From DATGKR01 sp035294565 (GTDB taxonomy: Bacteria > Actinomycetota > Acidimicrobiia > Acidimicrobiales > Palsa-688): a stretch of 20,492 nt of DNA. Below the pieces are notes generated by a model that worked only from the letters and a program-made list of their open reading frames with translations, was not told where the DNA came from and did no database searches. The DNA lies in assembly GCA_035294565.1 (NCBI GenBank), contig DATGKR010000047.1, positions 1 through 20,492 of the forward strand. The letters are read 5' to 3'. The position numbers and the translations under genes are program-made. Positions 7,015 to 13,648 of this stretch are shown one piece after another (the stretch's first letter is position 1; the number at the start of each line of letters is the position of its first letter).

Positions 7015-7027
7015 TACCTTTGGCGGG
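7015..7027 (+). promoter_or_regulatory. Candidate leaderless promoter (-10 TACCTT) of the acyl carrier protein gene
   Basis: TACCTT (7015-7020), then TGGCGGG, then ATG 7028. The 7-base gap again predicts a transcript starting at or beside the A of ATG. TGGCGGG mirrors the fabI start region 40 bases away on the other strand. Confidence 0.45.
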
Positions 7028-7282
7028 ATGGACCGGGACCAGGCGCTCAGCACCTTCCAGGAGTGCGTGGCGGAGGTGCTCGACATCGCACCCGAAGAGG
7101 TTCGCCTCGACGCGCGCTGGCGGGACGACCTCGACGCCGACAGCCTGGCGGTGGTGGAGATCACCCTGGCGCTCAACGACGCCTTCTCCATCAAGATCCC
7201 CGACGTCGACCCGGAGCAGCTGGAGACGGTCGGCCAGGCGTTCGAGCTCGTCGCCGGCCTCGCCGGCCTCCCAGCTGACTAG
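7028..7282 (+). CDS. acpP: Acyl carrier protein
   Basis: An 84-residue acidic helical carrier protein. The phosphopantetheine site is Ser39 in DLDADSLAVVE, a variant of the usual DSLD motif with Ala-Val after the DSL. The helix pattern (VAEVLDIAPEEV, then LALNDAFSIKIPDVDPEQLETVGQAFELV) is that of AcpP/AcpM-type carriers, without the long AcpM tail. It lies divergent from fabI and within the FAS-II cluster, so it probably carries the growing chain for FabF, FabG, FabZ and FabI. A carrier dedicated to another pathway cannot be excluded. The downstream WS/DGAT gene begins 36 bases after its stop. Confidence 0.93.
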   Translation: MDRDQALSTFQECVAEVLDIAPEEVRLDARWRDDLDADSLAVVEITLALNDAFSIKIPDVDPEQLETVGQAFELVAGLAGLPAD

Positions 7283-7318
7283 AAGGTGGAGCCCCGTCCA
7301 GTACGGTTCGCTTCGTCG

Positions 7319-8557
7319 ATGACCGGCCTCGAGGCGCTCATGTGGCGTCTCGGGAGACGCCACCCGTCGCTGGTGCCGTGGATGGGCCTGAGGGTGGGGC
7401 TCGACAGGCCGGTCCGCCGGGCAGAGGTCGCCAGGCGCCTGGAGGAAGTCACCGCGATGGTGCCCCGGCTGCGGGACAGGGTCGCCGAACCGCCGCTGCC
7501 GGGTTTGCCGCCCCGCTGGGAGCCGGACCCGGCCTTCGACGTCCAGCGCCACCTGCGTAGCGGCGCGGCGGCCGAGCCTCCCGGGGACGGCCATCCGCCC
7601 TGGTGCGCCGCGCTGATGGACGGGCGGACGCTCGACCTTCTCATGCACCACTCCTACACGGACGGGCTCGGGGCGATGCGTCTCCTGTCCGAGCTGTTCG
7701 ACGGCCCGTTCTCGTCCCCTCCTGCTCCCCCCGCCCAGGCTGCGGGGGCGGTGGAGGAGCTGGCGGCACGGTCGCTGCGCACCCTCGGCAAGGCCTTCAC
7801 GTGGGCGGCGGAGGCGCTGAGCGAGCCCACCTCCGGCCTTCTGGCAGCCGTGACGTCCCAGCTGGGCGGCGCTCTGGCGCCTGCAAGCCCGATCATGCGG
7901 GCGCGCTCGGGTGGCCGACACTTCTCCTGGTTGTCCGTGGAGCTGCGACGCCTGAAGGAAGCGGGAAGGAGGCTCGAGGCGACGGTGAACGACGTGTTCC
8001 TGTCGGCTCTGCTCGAGGGGCTCGCCCGCTACCACGAGAAGAACACTGTGAGCCCCCCTTCGACGCTTCGCCTGGGGGTCCCGGTGAGCAGCCGGCCCGG
8101 GGAGGTGGTCGACATGGCCAACCAGCTGCACGCCGCCGTCCTGGCGGCGCCGCTCGGCTGCGCGGACTTCGACGAACGGACCCGCCTCCTCCACGAGATG
8201 GTCGGCCGCGCCCGGGCCGCGGCGGCCTCCACGGCGGGGCTCGCCGACCTGCTCGACGAGGTCGCCGGCGTGGCCTCGGGCCTGCCCGGGGCGGACCGCC
8301 TGGCGGCGGCCGTCATCGGACGTCTCGACGTCGTCGCCTCCAACGTCGCCGGACCGCCGTCCCTGCTGCGGTTTTGCGGTTCGCAGGTCACCGAGCTGGT
8401 GCCGTGCGGCCCTCGCGCCGGGGCCGCCGTCAACGCCACGCTGCTCAGCTACGCCGGCACCGCCTTCGTGGGCCTCAACGTCGACCCGGCCGCGGTGGCC
8501 CGCCCCGAGGAGCTGTGCGAGTGCCTGCGGGCGGCCTTCGACGCCGTCCCGGGCTGA
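7319..8557 (+). CDS. WS/DGAT-like acyltransferase (wax ester synthase / diacylglycerol acyltransferase family)
   Basis: With ATG 7319 the protein has 412 residues, close to the usual 450-470. The N-terminal half contains MHHSYTDGLGAMRLL (His110, His111, Asp115, Gly116), the HHxxxDG catalytic motif of this condensation-domain-like family. The C-terminal half has LRLGVPVSSRP and VVASNVAGPP, then an AGTAFVGLNVDPAAV segment matching the family's conserved Asn-rich region. Such enzymes move acyl groups from acyl-CoA to alcohols or diacylglycerol to make wax esters or triacylglycerol. The 11 upstream codons from GTG 7286 are rejected because TACGGT (7302-7307) looks like a -10 and family members usually start near MTxLD/E. 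Location beside the acyl carrier gene is consistent with lipid metabolism; the actual acceptor is unknown. Confidence 0.82.
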   Translation: MTGLEALMWRLGRRHPSLVPWMGLRVGLDRPVRRAEVARRLEEVTAMVPRLRDRVAEPPLPGLPPRWEPDPAFDVQRHLRSGAAAEPPGDGHPPWCAALMDGRTLDLLMHHSYTDGLGAMRLLSELFDGPFSSPPAPPAQAAGAVEELAARSLRTLGKAFTWAAEALSEPTSGLLAAVTSQLGGALAPASPIMRARSGGRHFSWLSVELRRLKEAGRRLEATVNDVFLSALLEGLARYHEKNTVSPPSTLRLGVPVSSRPGEVVDMANQLHAAVLAAPLGCADFDERTRLLHEMVGRARAAAASTAGLADLLDEVAGVASGLPGADRLAAAVIGRLDVVASNVAGPPSLLRFCGSQVTELVPCGPRAGAAVNATLLSYAGTAFVGLNVDPAAVARPEELCECLRAAFDAVPG

Positions 8558-8563
8558 CTTCCC

Positions 8564-9043
8564 TCAGCGGGCCTTCCAGCGTTCCCGGCCCCGCTCTATC
8601 TCCGCCTCGGCGGCGTGGCGGTGGGCCCAGCCGGCCGACTCGGTGCCCTTCCCAGGCTCGAGGTCCTTGTAGATCTCGAAGAAGTGGGCGATCTCGGTCA
8701 GCTGGTGCTCGGGGATGTCGTCGAGCTCGTTCACCGAGTCCCAGCGGCGGTCGGAGGCGAGGACGCAGAGGACCTTGGCGTCCACGCCCTCCTCGTCGCG
8801 CATTCGGAACATCCCTATCGGCCTGGCCCGCAGGTGGCAGCCGGGGAAGGTCCCCTCGTCGAGGATGACCATCGCGTCGACGGGGTCGCCGTCCTCGGCG
8901 AGCGTGCCGGGCACGTAGCCGTAGTCCTCGGGGTAGCGGGTCGAGGTGAACAGCATCCGGTCCAGCCAGATCCGCCCTTCCTCGTCGGCCTCGTACTTGT
9001 TGCGAGTCCCCTTGGGGATCTCCACTACGACCTCGATCTCCAT
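8564..9043 (-). CDS. ppa: Inorganic pyrophosphatase (family I)
   Basis: A 159-residue soluble family I pyrophosphatase that hydrolyses PPi to two phosphates with Mg2+. The opening VEIPKGTRNKYE supplies substrate-binding Lys, Arg and Glu. RYPEDYGYVPGT and the signature DGDPVDAMV (Asp51, Asp53, Asp56) are intact, followed by the conserved DAKVLCV (about 88-94) and HFFEIYKDLEPGK (about 120-132). The length is typical of actinobacterial enzymes. The gene begins with ATG 9043; TACTGA six bases before it could be a degenerate -10 of a leaderless transcript. It is convergent with the WS/DGAT gene (6 bases between stops) and divergent from comF. Confidence 0.96.
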   Translation of the reverse strand: MEIEVVVEIPKGTRNKYEADEEGRIWLDRMLFTSTRYPEDYGYVPGTLAEDGDPVDAMVILDEGTFPGCHLRARPIGMFRMRDEEGVDAKVLCVLASDRRWDSVNELDDIPEHQLTEIAHFFEIYKDLEPGKGTESAGWAHRHAAEAEIERGRERWKAR

Positions 9044-9107
9044 GGCTGGTCAGTACCCCCTGTGGTGGGCCGGCGTTGTCGTCATAGGCGGGTGCGACGA
9101 TCTTGGC

Positions 9108-9725
9108 ATGACCTGCTGCCCGGTGTGCGGACAGACGGCGACGCCCTGCCCCAACCGCTGGTGCCGCCGGCCGGACCGGGGCTTCTCGGTGGTCTTCGCC
9201 GCCGGCTCGCACGGCGCCCGCCTCCGGGCGGCGATCGTCAGGTACAAGTACCGGGGCGAGCGGCGCCTCGCGTCGCCGCTCGCCGGCATGCTCGCCTCCT
9301 TCTTGGAGGCCCACGCGGCCTGGTTCGAGGAGTTCGACGCCGTGACCGCCGTGCCCGCCTTCTCCGGGCGTGGCGCCCGCCGGGCGTGGGATCCGGCCGG
9401 GTCGCTGCTCGCCGAGCTGGCGGCACGGTCCCCTTCGCTGGGGGTCAGGGAGGGACTGGTCGTGAAGCTCCGGGAGACCCCCCCGATGGCGGGCAGGTCC
9501 TGGGCCGAGCGCCAGGCGATCGCCCGCGGGCCGCTGCGGTCGTCCCTCGCCGTGCCCGACCCCGGTGCGGTCGTCGGCCGGCAGGTCCTCGTCGTAGACG
9601 ACGTCATGGCGGAGGGAAGCACCCTGCGGGAGGTGGCGTTGCGGCTGCGGGCGGCGGGGGCCAGCGACGTCGCGGGGCTGGTGTTGGCAAGGCCGTCGTG
9701 GCAGCCGGAAGCCCCGCCTTTGTAG
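9108..9725 (+). CDS. ComF-family phosphoribosyltransferase
   Basis: A 205-residue protein with the ComF layout. An N-terminal cysteine cluster, MTCCPVCGQTATPCPNRWC (Cys4, Cys7, Cys14, Cys19), probably binds zinc. A type I PRTase domain follows, with RYKYRGERRLA (about 45-55) and the PRPP loop QVLVVDDVMAEGSTLREV (about 159-176), in which the usual TTG is AEG. ComF proteins assist DNA uptake in competent bacteria, but homologues are widespread and the enzymatic substrate is unsettled. The start at ATG 9108 is chosen because the cysteine cluster begins there; the open frame from 8946 runs through the ppa gene. GACGAT six bases upstream is a poor -10. The BFN gene follows after 12 bases. Confidence 0.85.
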   Translation: MTCCPVCGQTATPCPNRWCRRPDRGFSVVFAAGSHGARLRAAIVRYKYRGERRLASPLAGMLASFLEAHAAWFEEFDAVTAVPAFSGRGARRAWDPAGSLLAELAARSPSLGVREGLVVKLRETPPMAGRSWAERQAIARGPLRSSLAVPDPGAVVGRQVLVVDDVMAEGSTLREVALRLRAAGASDVAGLVLARPSWQPEAPPL

Positions 9726-9728
9726 GGT
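9723..9728 (+). promoter_or_regulatory. Candidate -10 (TAGGGT) of the DUF151 gene, overlapping the comF stop
   Basis: TAGGGT begins in the comF TAG codon and ends nine bases before GTG 9738. It fits TAnnnT and would give a leader of at most two or three bases. Operon read-through from comF is the alternative. Confidence 0.3.
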
Positions 9729-9737
9729 GCAGGTGCC

Positions 9738-10184
9738 GTGTCCGACGTTTTGCACAGGGTCGCTGTTTCCGACGTCCGTACGGCCGTGCCGACGACGCCC
9801 GGCGTCGAGGCGGGCATGGTCACCTTGCGGGAGGAGGAGCCGCCCCACCGCCTCGTGCCGATCATCATCGGCCAGCCCGAGGCGCGGGCCATCCAGTCCG
9901 CCTGGACGGGGGCGCTGCAGCGCCGGCCGTCCACCTGGGACCTTTTCGTGTCCGCCCTGGCCGTGCTCGAGGCGCGCATCGACCGGGCGGTCATCACCGC
10001 CGTGGAGGAGGGCCGCCACTTCTACGCGAACGTCGAGCTTGAGCACCGCGACGGTCGCCACGTCCTCGGGGCGCGCCCGTCGGACGCCATCGCCCTCGCC
10101 CTTCGCGCCCCGGGGGCGGGCATCTACGTCGCCGGGCAGGTCATGGTCGACCTCGGCCTGGGCGACCCGCCCCTCGACAACTGA
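9738..10184 (+). CDS. Bifunctional nuclease family protein (BFN, DUF151)
   Basis: A 148-residue DUF151 protein. Diagnostic segments are LVPIIIGQPEARAIQSAW (about 39-56), TWDLFVSALAVLEARIDRAVI (about 66-86), then FYANVELEHRDG and GARPSDAIALALR (about 111-123). The family is named after a plant bifunctional (DNase/RNase) nuclease. Bacterial members form compact domains whose cellular role is poorly known; in actinobacteria they often sit near MerR and FHA genes, which is not the case here. The start is GTG 9738, and no stronger alternative exists. The 47-base gap to the convergent MaoC gene shows no convincing terminator. Confidence 0.88.
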   Translation: MSDVLHRVAVSDVRTAVPTTPGVEAGMVTLREEEPPHRLVPIIIGQPEARAIQSAWTGALQRRPSTWDLFVSALAVLEARIDRAVITAVEEGRHFYANVELEHRDGRHVLGARPSDAIALALRAPGAGIYVAGQVMVDLGLGDPPLDN

Positions 10185-10231
10185 GCGGCCGGCGTGCTTC
10201 CGAGCGGAGGTTTTCGCTACAAGTTCTCGGC

Positions 10232-11086
10232 TCAGGCGTTGAAGGCGAAACGTCCCCCGTCGATGACCACCCCGTCGGTGGTGGCGGTGCGGAAAAGCGC
10301 CTGGCCGGGTTCCTCCACCCACATGGACACGGTCAGCTCCTGACCCGGGAACACCGGCCGGGAGAAGCGAGCGGCCATCGACATGAAGCGGTCCGGGTCG
10401 GAGCCGCACAGGGTGTGCAAGAGGGCGCGCCCGGTGAAGCCGAAGGTGCACAGGCCGTGGAGGATCGGCTTGTCGAAGCCGCCGAGGGCGGCGAACTTGG
10501 GGTCGGAGTGGAGCGGGTTGCGGTCCCCCGACAGGCGGTAGAGCAGCGCCTGGTCGGGCCGGGTCTGGTAGGTGACCTGCTCGTCGGGCTTGCGGTCGGG
10601 GAACTGCACCGACCCCGATGGGCCCCGGTCGCCGCCGAAGCCGCCTTCGCCGCGGACGAACGCTGAGCTGGTCGTCGTGTACAGCGGTTTGCCCGTCGCC
10701 TCGTCGGTCGCGGTGGTCTCGGTCGCCACCACCGCCCCCGACCCCTTGTCGTAGATGCCTGTGATGGTCGTCACCGCGCTCACGGCTCCCTCGACGGGGA
10801 GCGGGGCGTGGAGGGTGACCGACTGCTCGCCGTGGACGAGCATGGCGGGGTTGAAGCTGCCGACTTTCCCCCACTGGCCGGTGCCGCCCGGTATGACGAC
10901 CGGGAAGGTGGGAAGGACCCGCTGGGTCACGTCCTGGCTGTTCTCGGTGGTGAACTCGAGCTCGAAGCCGGTGGGGTCGATCGCTCCGGCGCCCACTCCG
11001 AGGGCGTAGAGGAGGCAGTCCTTCGACTCCCAGGCGGACCGGCGGGGCTCGCTGGTGCTCCCTACGGCATCTGGGTTGATCGGCAT
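10232..11086 (-). CDS. MaoC-type (R)-specific enoyl-CoA hydratase 2
   Basis: A 284-residue double-hotdog hydratase. The first hotdog is degenerate. The second carries the hydratase-2 signature YRLSGDRNPLHSDPKFA (about 183-199; Asp188, Asn190 and His193 as catalytic set) followed by ILHGLCTFGFTGRAL. This is the architecture of peroxisomal MFE-2 hydratase 2 and mycobacterial HtdY-like proteins, which hydrate trans-2-enoyl-CoA to (R)-3-hydroxyacyl-CoA. The gene starts with ATG 11086, 22 bases after the valS stop on the same strand. TAAGGT lies within that gap, seven bases upstream, so it probably has its own leaderless promoter besides any read-through from valS. A role in fatty acid or sterol breakdown is plausible. 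Confidence 0.9.
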   Translation of the reverse strand: MPINPDAVGSTSEPRRSAWESKDCLLYALGVGAGAIDPTGFELEFTTENSQDVTQRVLPTFPVVIPGGTGQWGKVGSFNPAMLVHGEQSVTLHAPLPVEGAVSAVTTITGIYDKGSGAVVATETTATDEATGKPLYTTTSSAFVRGEGGFGGDRGPSGSVQFPDRKPDEQVTYQTRPDQALLYRLSGDRNPLHSDPKFAALGGFDKPILHGLCTFGFTGRALLHTLCGSDPDRFMSMAARFSRPVFPGQELTVSMWVEEPGQALFRTATTDGVVIDGGRFAFNA

Positions 11087-11093
11087 GCGCCCG

Positions 11094-11099
11094 ACCTTA
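11094..11099 (-). promoter_or_regulatory. Candidate leaderless -10 (TAAGGT) of the MaoC gene
   Basis: On minus, TAAGGT, then CGGGCGC, then ATG 11086. The hexamer matches TAnnnT and sits in the 22-base gap after valS. Confidence 0.45.
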
Positions 11100-11108
11100 T
11101 GCGCCCGT

Positions 11109-13628
11109 TCAGGCGAGGACCACCTCCACGGCCAGGTCGCCGCCGGCCTCCACCAGCTGCAGGTCGGCGACGGCCCCCGACTGGCGCAGGTCGTCGTCGG
11201 CCGCCTCCACGGCCCCGAGCAGGGCGGCCGGGCCGCTGACCGTGGTCTTCGCCACCTCGGCCCGCAGCGAAGCGCCGGCCTCGGTCTTGGCCCGGCGGAT
11301 CTCGGCGAGCACCCGGCGCGCCGCGTGCAGGACCGAGGGGTCGCCGCCTGTCGAGCCCGGCGAGGGCCAAGGGGCCCGGTGCACCGAACCGTCCTGCCAC
11401 CACGACCACGACTCCTCGGTGACGAAGGGAAGGAACGGTGCGAAGAGCCGCAGCAGGGCGGAGAGGGCCTCTTCGAGGGCGAGCCGCGCCGAGAGTGCGC
11501 GGCTCTCGCCGAGGGCGCCGTACGCCCGGTTCTTGACCAGCTCGACGTAGTCGTCGCAGAACGACCAGAAGAACGTCTCGGTCCGCTCCAGCGCCCGGGC
11601 GTGGTCGTAGCCCTCGAAGGCGGCGGTCGCCTCGGCGACCAGGGCGTCGAGGGATGCGAGCATCGACGCGTCGACCGGCTCGAGGTTCCCGGCCCCGGCA
11701 GGCGGCTCGTCGCCCTGGGGGAGGGTGAGGACGAAACGGGAGACGTTCAGGATCTTGATCGCCAGGCGCCGGCCGATCTTCATCTGACCCTCGTCGAAGG
11801 CGGTGTCGGTGCCCAGGCGGGCGCTCGCCGCCCAGTAGCGCACGGCGTCGGACCCGTAGCGCACCAGCAGGTCCATCGGGGTGAGCACGTTCCCCTTCGA
11901 CTTGGACATCTTCTTGCGGTCCGGGTCGAGGATCCACCCTGAGATGGCGGCGTCGCGCCACGGCAGGCAACCGAACTCGAGGTGGCTGCGCACGATCGTC
12001 GCGAACAGCCAGGTGCGGATGATGTCGTGGCCCTGGGGGCGCAGGTCCATGGGGAACACCCTGGCGAACAGGTCCGGGTCGTCCTCCCAACGCCCGGCTA
12101 TCTGAGGGGTGAGCGACGAGGTGGCCCAGGTGTCCATGACATCGGGCTCGGCGGCGAAGCCCCCCGGCTTGCCCCGCTGGCTCTCGTCGAAACCCGGGGG
12201 CGCGTCGGTGCTCGGATCCACCGGGAGGGACTCCTCGGAGGCCAGCAAGGGGTCGCTGTAGTCGGGTCGACCGTTGGTGTCGAGGCGGTACCACACGGGG
12301 AACGGGACCCCGAAGAACCGCTGTCGGCTGATCAGCCAGTCGCCGGTGAGGCCCTCGACCCAGTGCTCGTAGCGGGACCGCATGTGCGCCGGGTGCCACC
12401 GCAGCTCCGCACCTCGCTGCAGCAGCTCGTCGCGGTGAGCGATGGTGCGGAAGAACCACTGCCGGCTGGTGACGATCTCCAGCGGATGGTCCCCCTTCTC
12501 GTAGAACTTCACCGGGTGGGTGATCGGCCGGGGCTCGCCCTGCATCTCCCCCGAGTCGCGCAGCAGTTCGACCACCCGCCTCTGCGCCTGGCGGACGGTC
12601 AGGCCGGCCAGGTTCGACCTGTACAGCTCGGCGCCGCCGGGTGCGAGTCCCTCCGGGGGGGAGGGGGCGAGCCGGCCGTCGCGCCCGACGACCGCCCGCA
12701 CCGGCAGCGACAGCTCCCGCCACCAGGTGACGTCCGTCGTGTCGCCGAAGGTGCACACCATGGCGGCGCCGGTCCCCTTGTCAGGCTGGGCCAGCGGATG
12801 GGTGACGAAGGGGACCTCGGCGCCGAAGAGCGGCGTGCGCACCGTGGAGCCGGTGAGGCGGGCGTAGCGGTCGTCGTCGGGGTGGGCGACGACTGCCACG
12901 CAGGCGGGAAGCAGCTCCGGGCGGGTCGTGTCGACGAGCAGGTCGGAACCGTCGGCGGCGTGGAAGCAGAGCCGGTGGTAGGCGCCGGGGCGCTCGCGGT
13001 CCTCGAGCTCCGCCTGGGCGACGGCGGTGCGGAAGTCGACGTCCCAGAGGGTCGGCGCCTCGGCGGTGTACGCCTCGCCCCGGGCGAGCAGCCTGAGGAA
13101 GCCCCGCTGGGACGCCCGGCGCGACGCCTCGTCGATGGTCGTGTAGAAATGCGACCAGTCGCACGACAGCCCGATGCGCCGCCACACCGCCTCGAAGGCT
13201 TTCTCGTCCTCGGCGACCAGGCGTAGGCAGAGCTCGACGAAGTTCGGCCGTGAGATTGCGACCGGCTCGCCCGAGGAGCCGGGAGGCTCGAACGACGGGT
13301 CGTAGGCCAGCGAGGGGTCGCAGCGCACGCCGAAGTAGTTCTGTACCCGGCGCTCGGTGGCCAGCCCGTTGTCGTCCCATCCCATCGGGTAGAAGACGCT
13401 GAATCCGCGCATCCGCTTGTAGCGGGCGACGGTATCGGTGTGGGTGAAGGAGAAGGCGTGGCCGACGTGGAGGGAGCCCGACACCGTGAGCGGGGGGGTG
13501 TCGATGGCGTAAACCCGCTCTCGGGGGGTGGAGCGGTCGAAACGGTAGGTGCCGTCGGCCTCCCAGCGGGCTGCCCACTTCTCCTCCAGGCCGTCGAGGG
13601 CCGGCCGGTCGGGGACGGTTCGCTCCAT
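11109..13628 (-). CDS. valS: Valyl-tRNA synthetase
   Basis: An 839-residue class I synthetase that charges tRNA-Val. The HIGH motif is HVGH (54-57, in GSLHVGHAFSFT), followed by GWDDNGLATERRVQ (about 83-96), the form typical of ValRS rather than IleRS or LeuRS. The CP1 editing domain includes TTRPELLPACVAVVAHP (about 234-250), GDWLISRQRFFG comes at about 429-440, and KMSKS is at 573-577. The anticodon-binding domain follows (FFWSFCDDYVELVKNRAY). The protein is shorter than the 951-residue E. coli enzyme, and its C-terminal arm is only about 60 residues with little heptad pattern. The start is ATG 13628, divergent from cysS with 20 bases between; the shared region contains a symmetric -10. Confidence 0.96.
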   Translation of the reverse strand: MERTVPDRPALDGLEEKWAARWEADGTYRFDRSTPRERVYAIDTPPLTVSGSLHVGHAFSFTHTDTVARYKRMRGFSVFYPMGWDDNGLATERRVQNYFGVRCDPSLAYDPSFEPPGSSGEPVAISRPNFVELCLRLVAEDEKAFEAVWRRIGLSCDWSHFYTTIDEASRRASQRGFLRLLARGEAYTAEAPTLWDVDFRTAVAQAELEDRERPGAYHRLCFHAADGSDLLVDTTRPELLPACVAVVAHPDDDRYARLTGSTVRTPLFGAEVPFVTHPLAQPDKGTGAAMVCTFGDTTDVTWWRELSLPVRAVVGRDGRLAPSPPEGLAPGGAELYRSNLAGLTVRQAQRRVVELLRDSGEMQGEPRPITHPVKFYEKGDHPLEIVTSRQWFFRTIAHRDELLQRGAELRWHPAHMRSRYEHWVEGLTGDWLISRQRFFGVPFPVWYRLDTNGRPDYSDPLLASEESLPVDPSTDAPPGFDESQRGKPGGFAAEPDVMDTWATSSLTPQIAGRWEDDPDLFARVFPMDLRPQGHDIIRTWLFATIVRSHLEFGCLPWRDAAISGWILDPDRKKMSKSKGNVLTPMDLLVRYGSDAVRYWAASARLGTDTAFDEGQMKIGRRLAIKILNVSRFVLTLPQGDEPPAGAGNLEPVDASMLASLDALVAEATAAFEGYDHARALERTETFFWSFCDDYVELVKNRAYGALGESRALSARLALEEALSALLRLFAPFLPFVTEESWSWWQDGSVHRAPWPSPGSTGGDPSVLHAARRVLAEIRRAKTEAGASLRAEVAKTTVSGPAALLGAVEAADDDLRQSGAVADLQLVEAGGDLAVEVVLA

Positions 13629-13636
13629 GATCCCGC

Positions 13637-13643
13637 TACGGTA
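13637..13643. promoter_or_regulatory. Symmetric bidirectional -10 element between valS and cysS
   Basis: The heptamer TACGGTA reads TACGGT on plus (13637-13642) and TACCGT on minus (13643-13638); both fit TAnnnT. On plus it lies six bases before the cysS GTG (13649), on minus nine bases before the valS ATG (13628). There is no room for leaders or separate promoters, so both genes probably share this element and are leaderless or nearly so. Neither side shows a Shine-Dalgarno. Confidence 0.55.
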
Positions 13644-13648
13644 CTTGC

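Noticed and set aside
10185..10231. Terminator between the convergent DUF151 and maoC genes
   Set aside because: Only a 4-bp AGCG/CGCT stem can be drawn.
8475..10874. 799-residue minus-strand open frame
   Set aside because: It crosses ppa, comF, DUF151 and maoC, which have clear families; the frame is Arg/Pro/Gly-rich shadow sequence.
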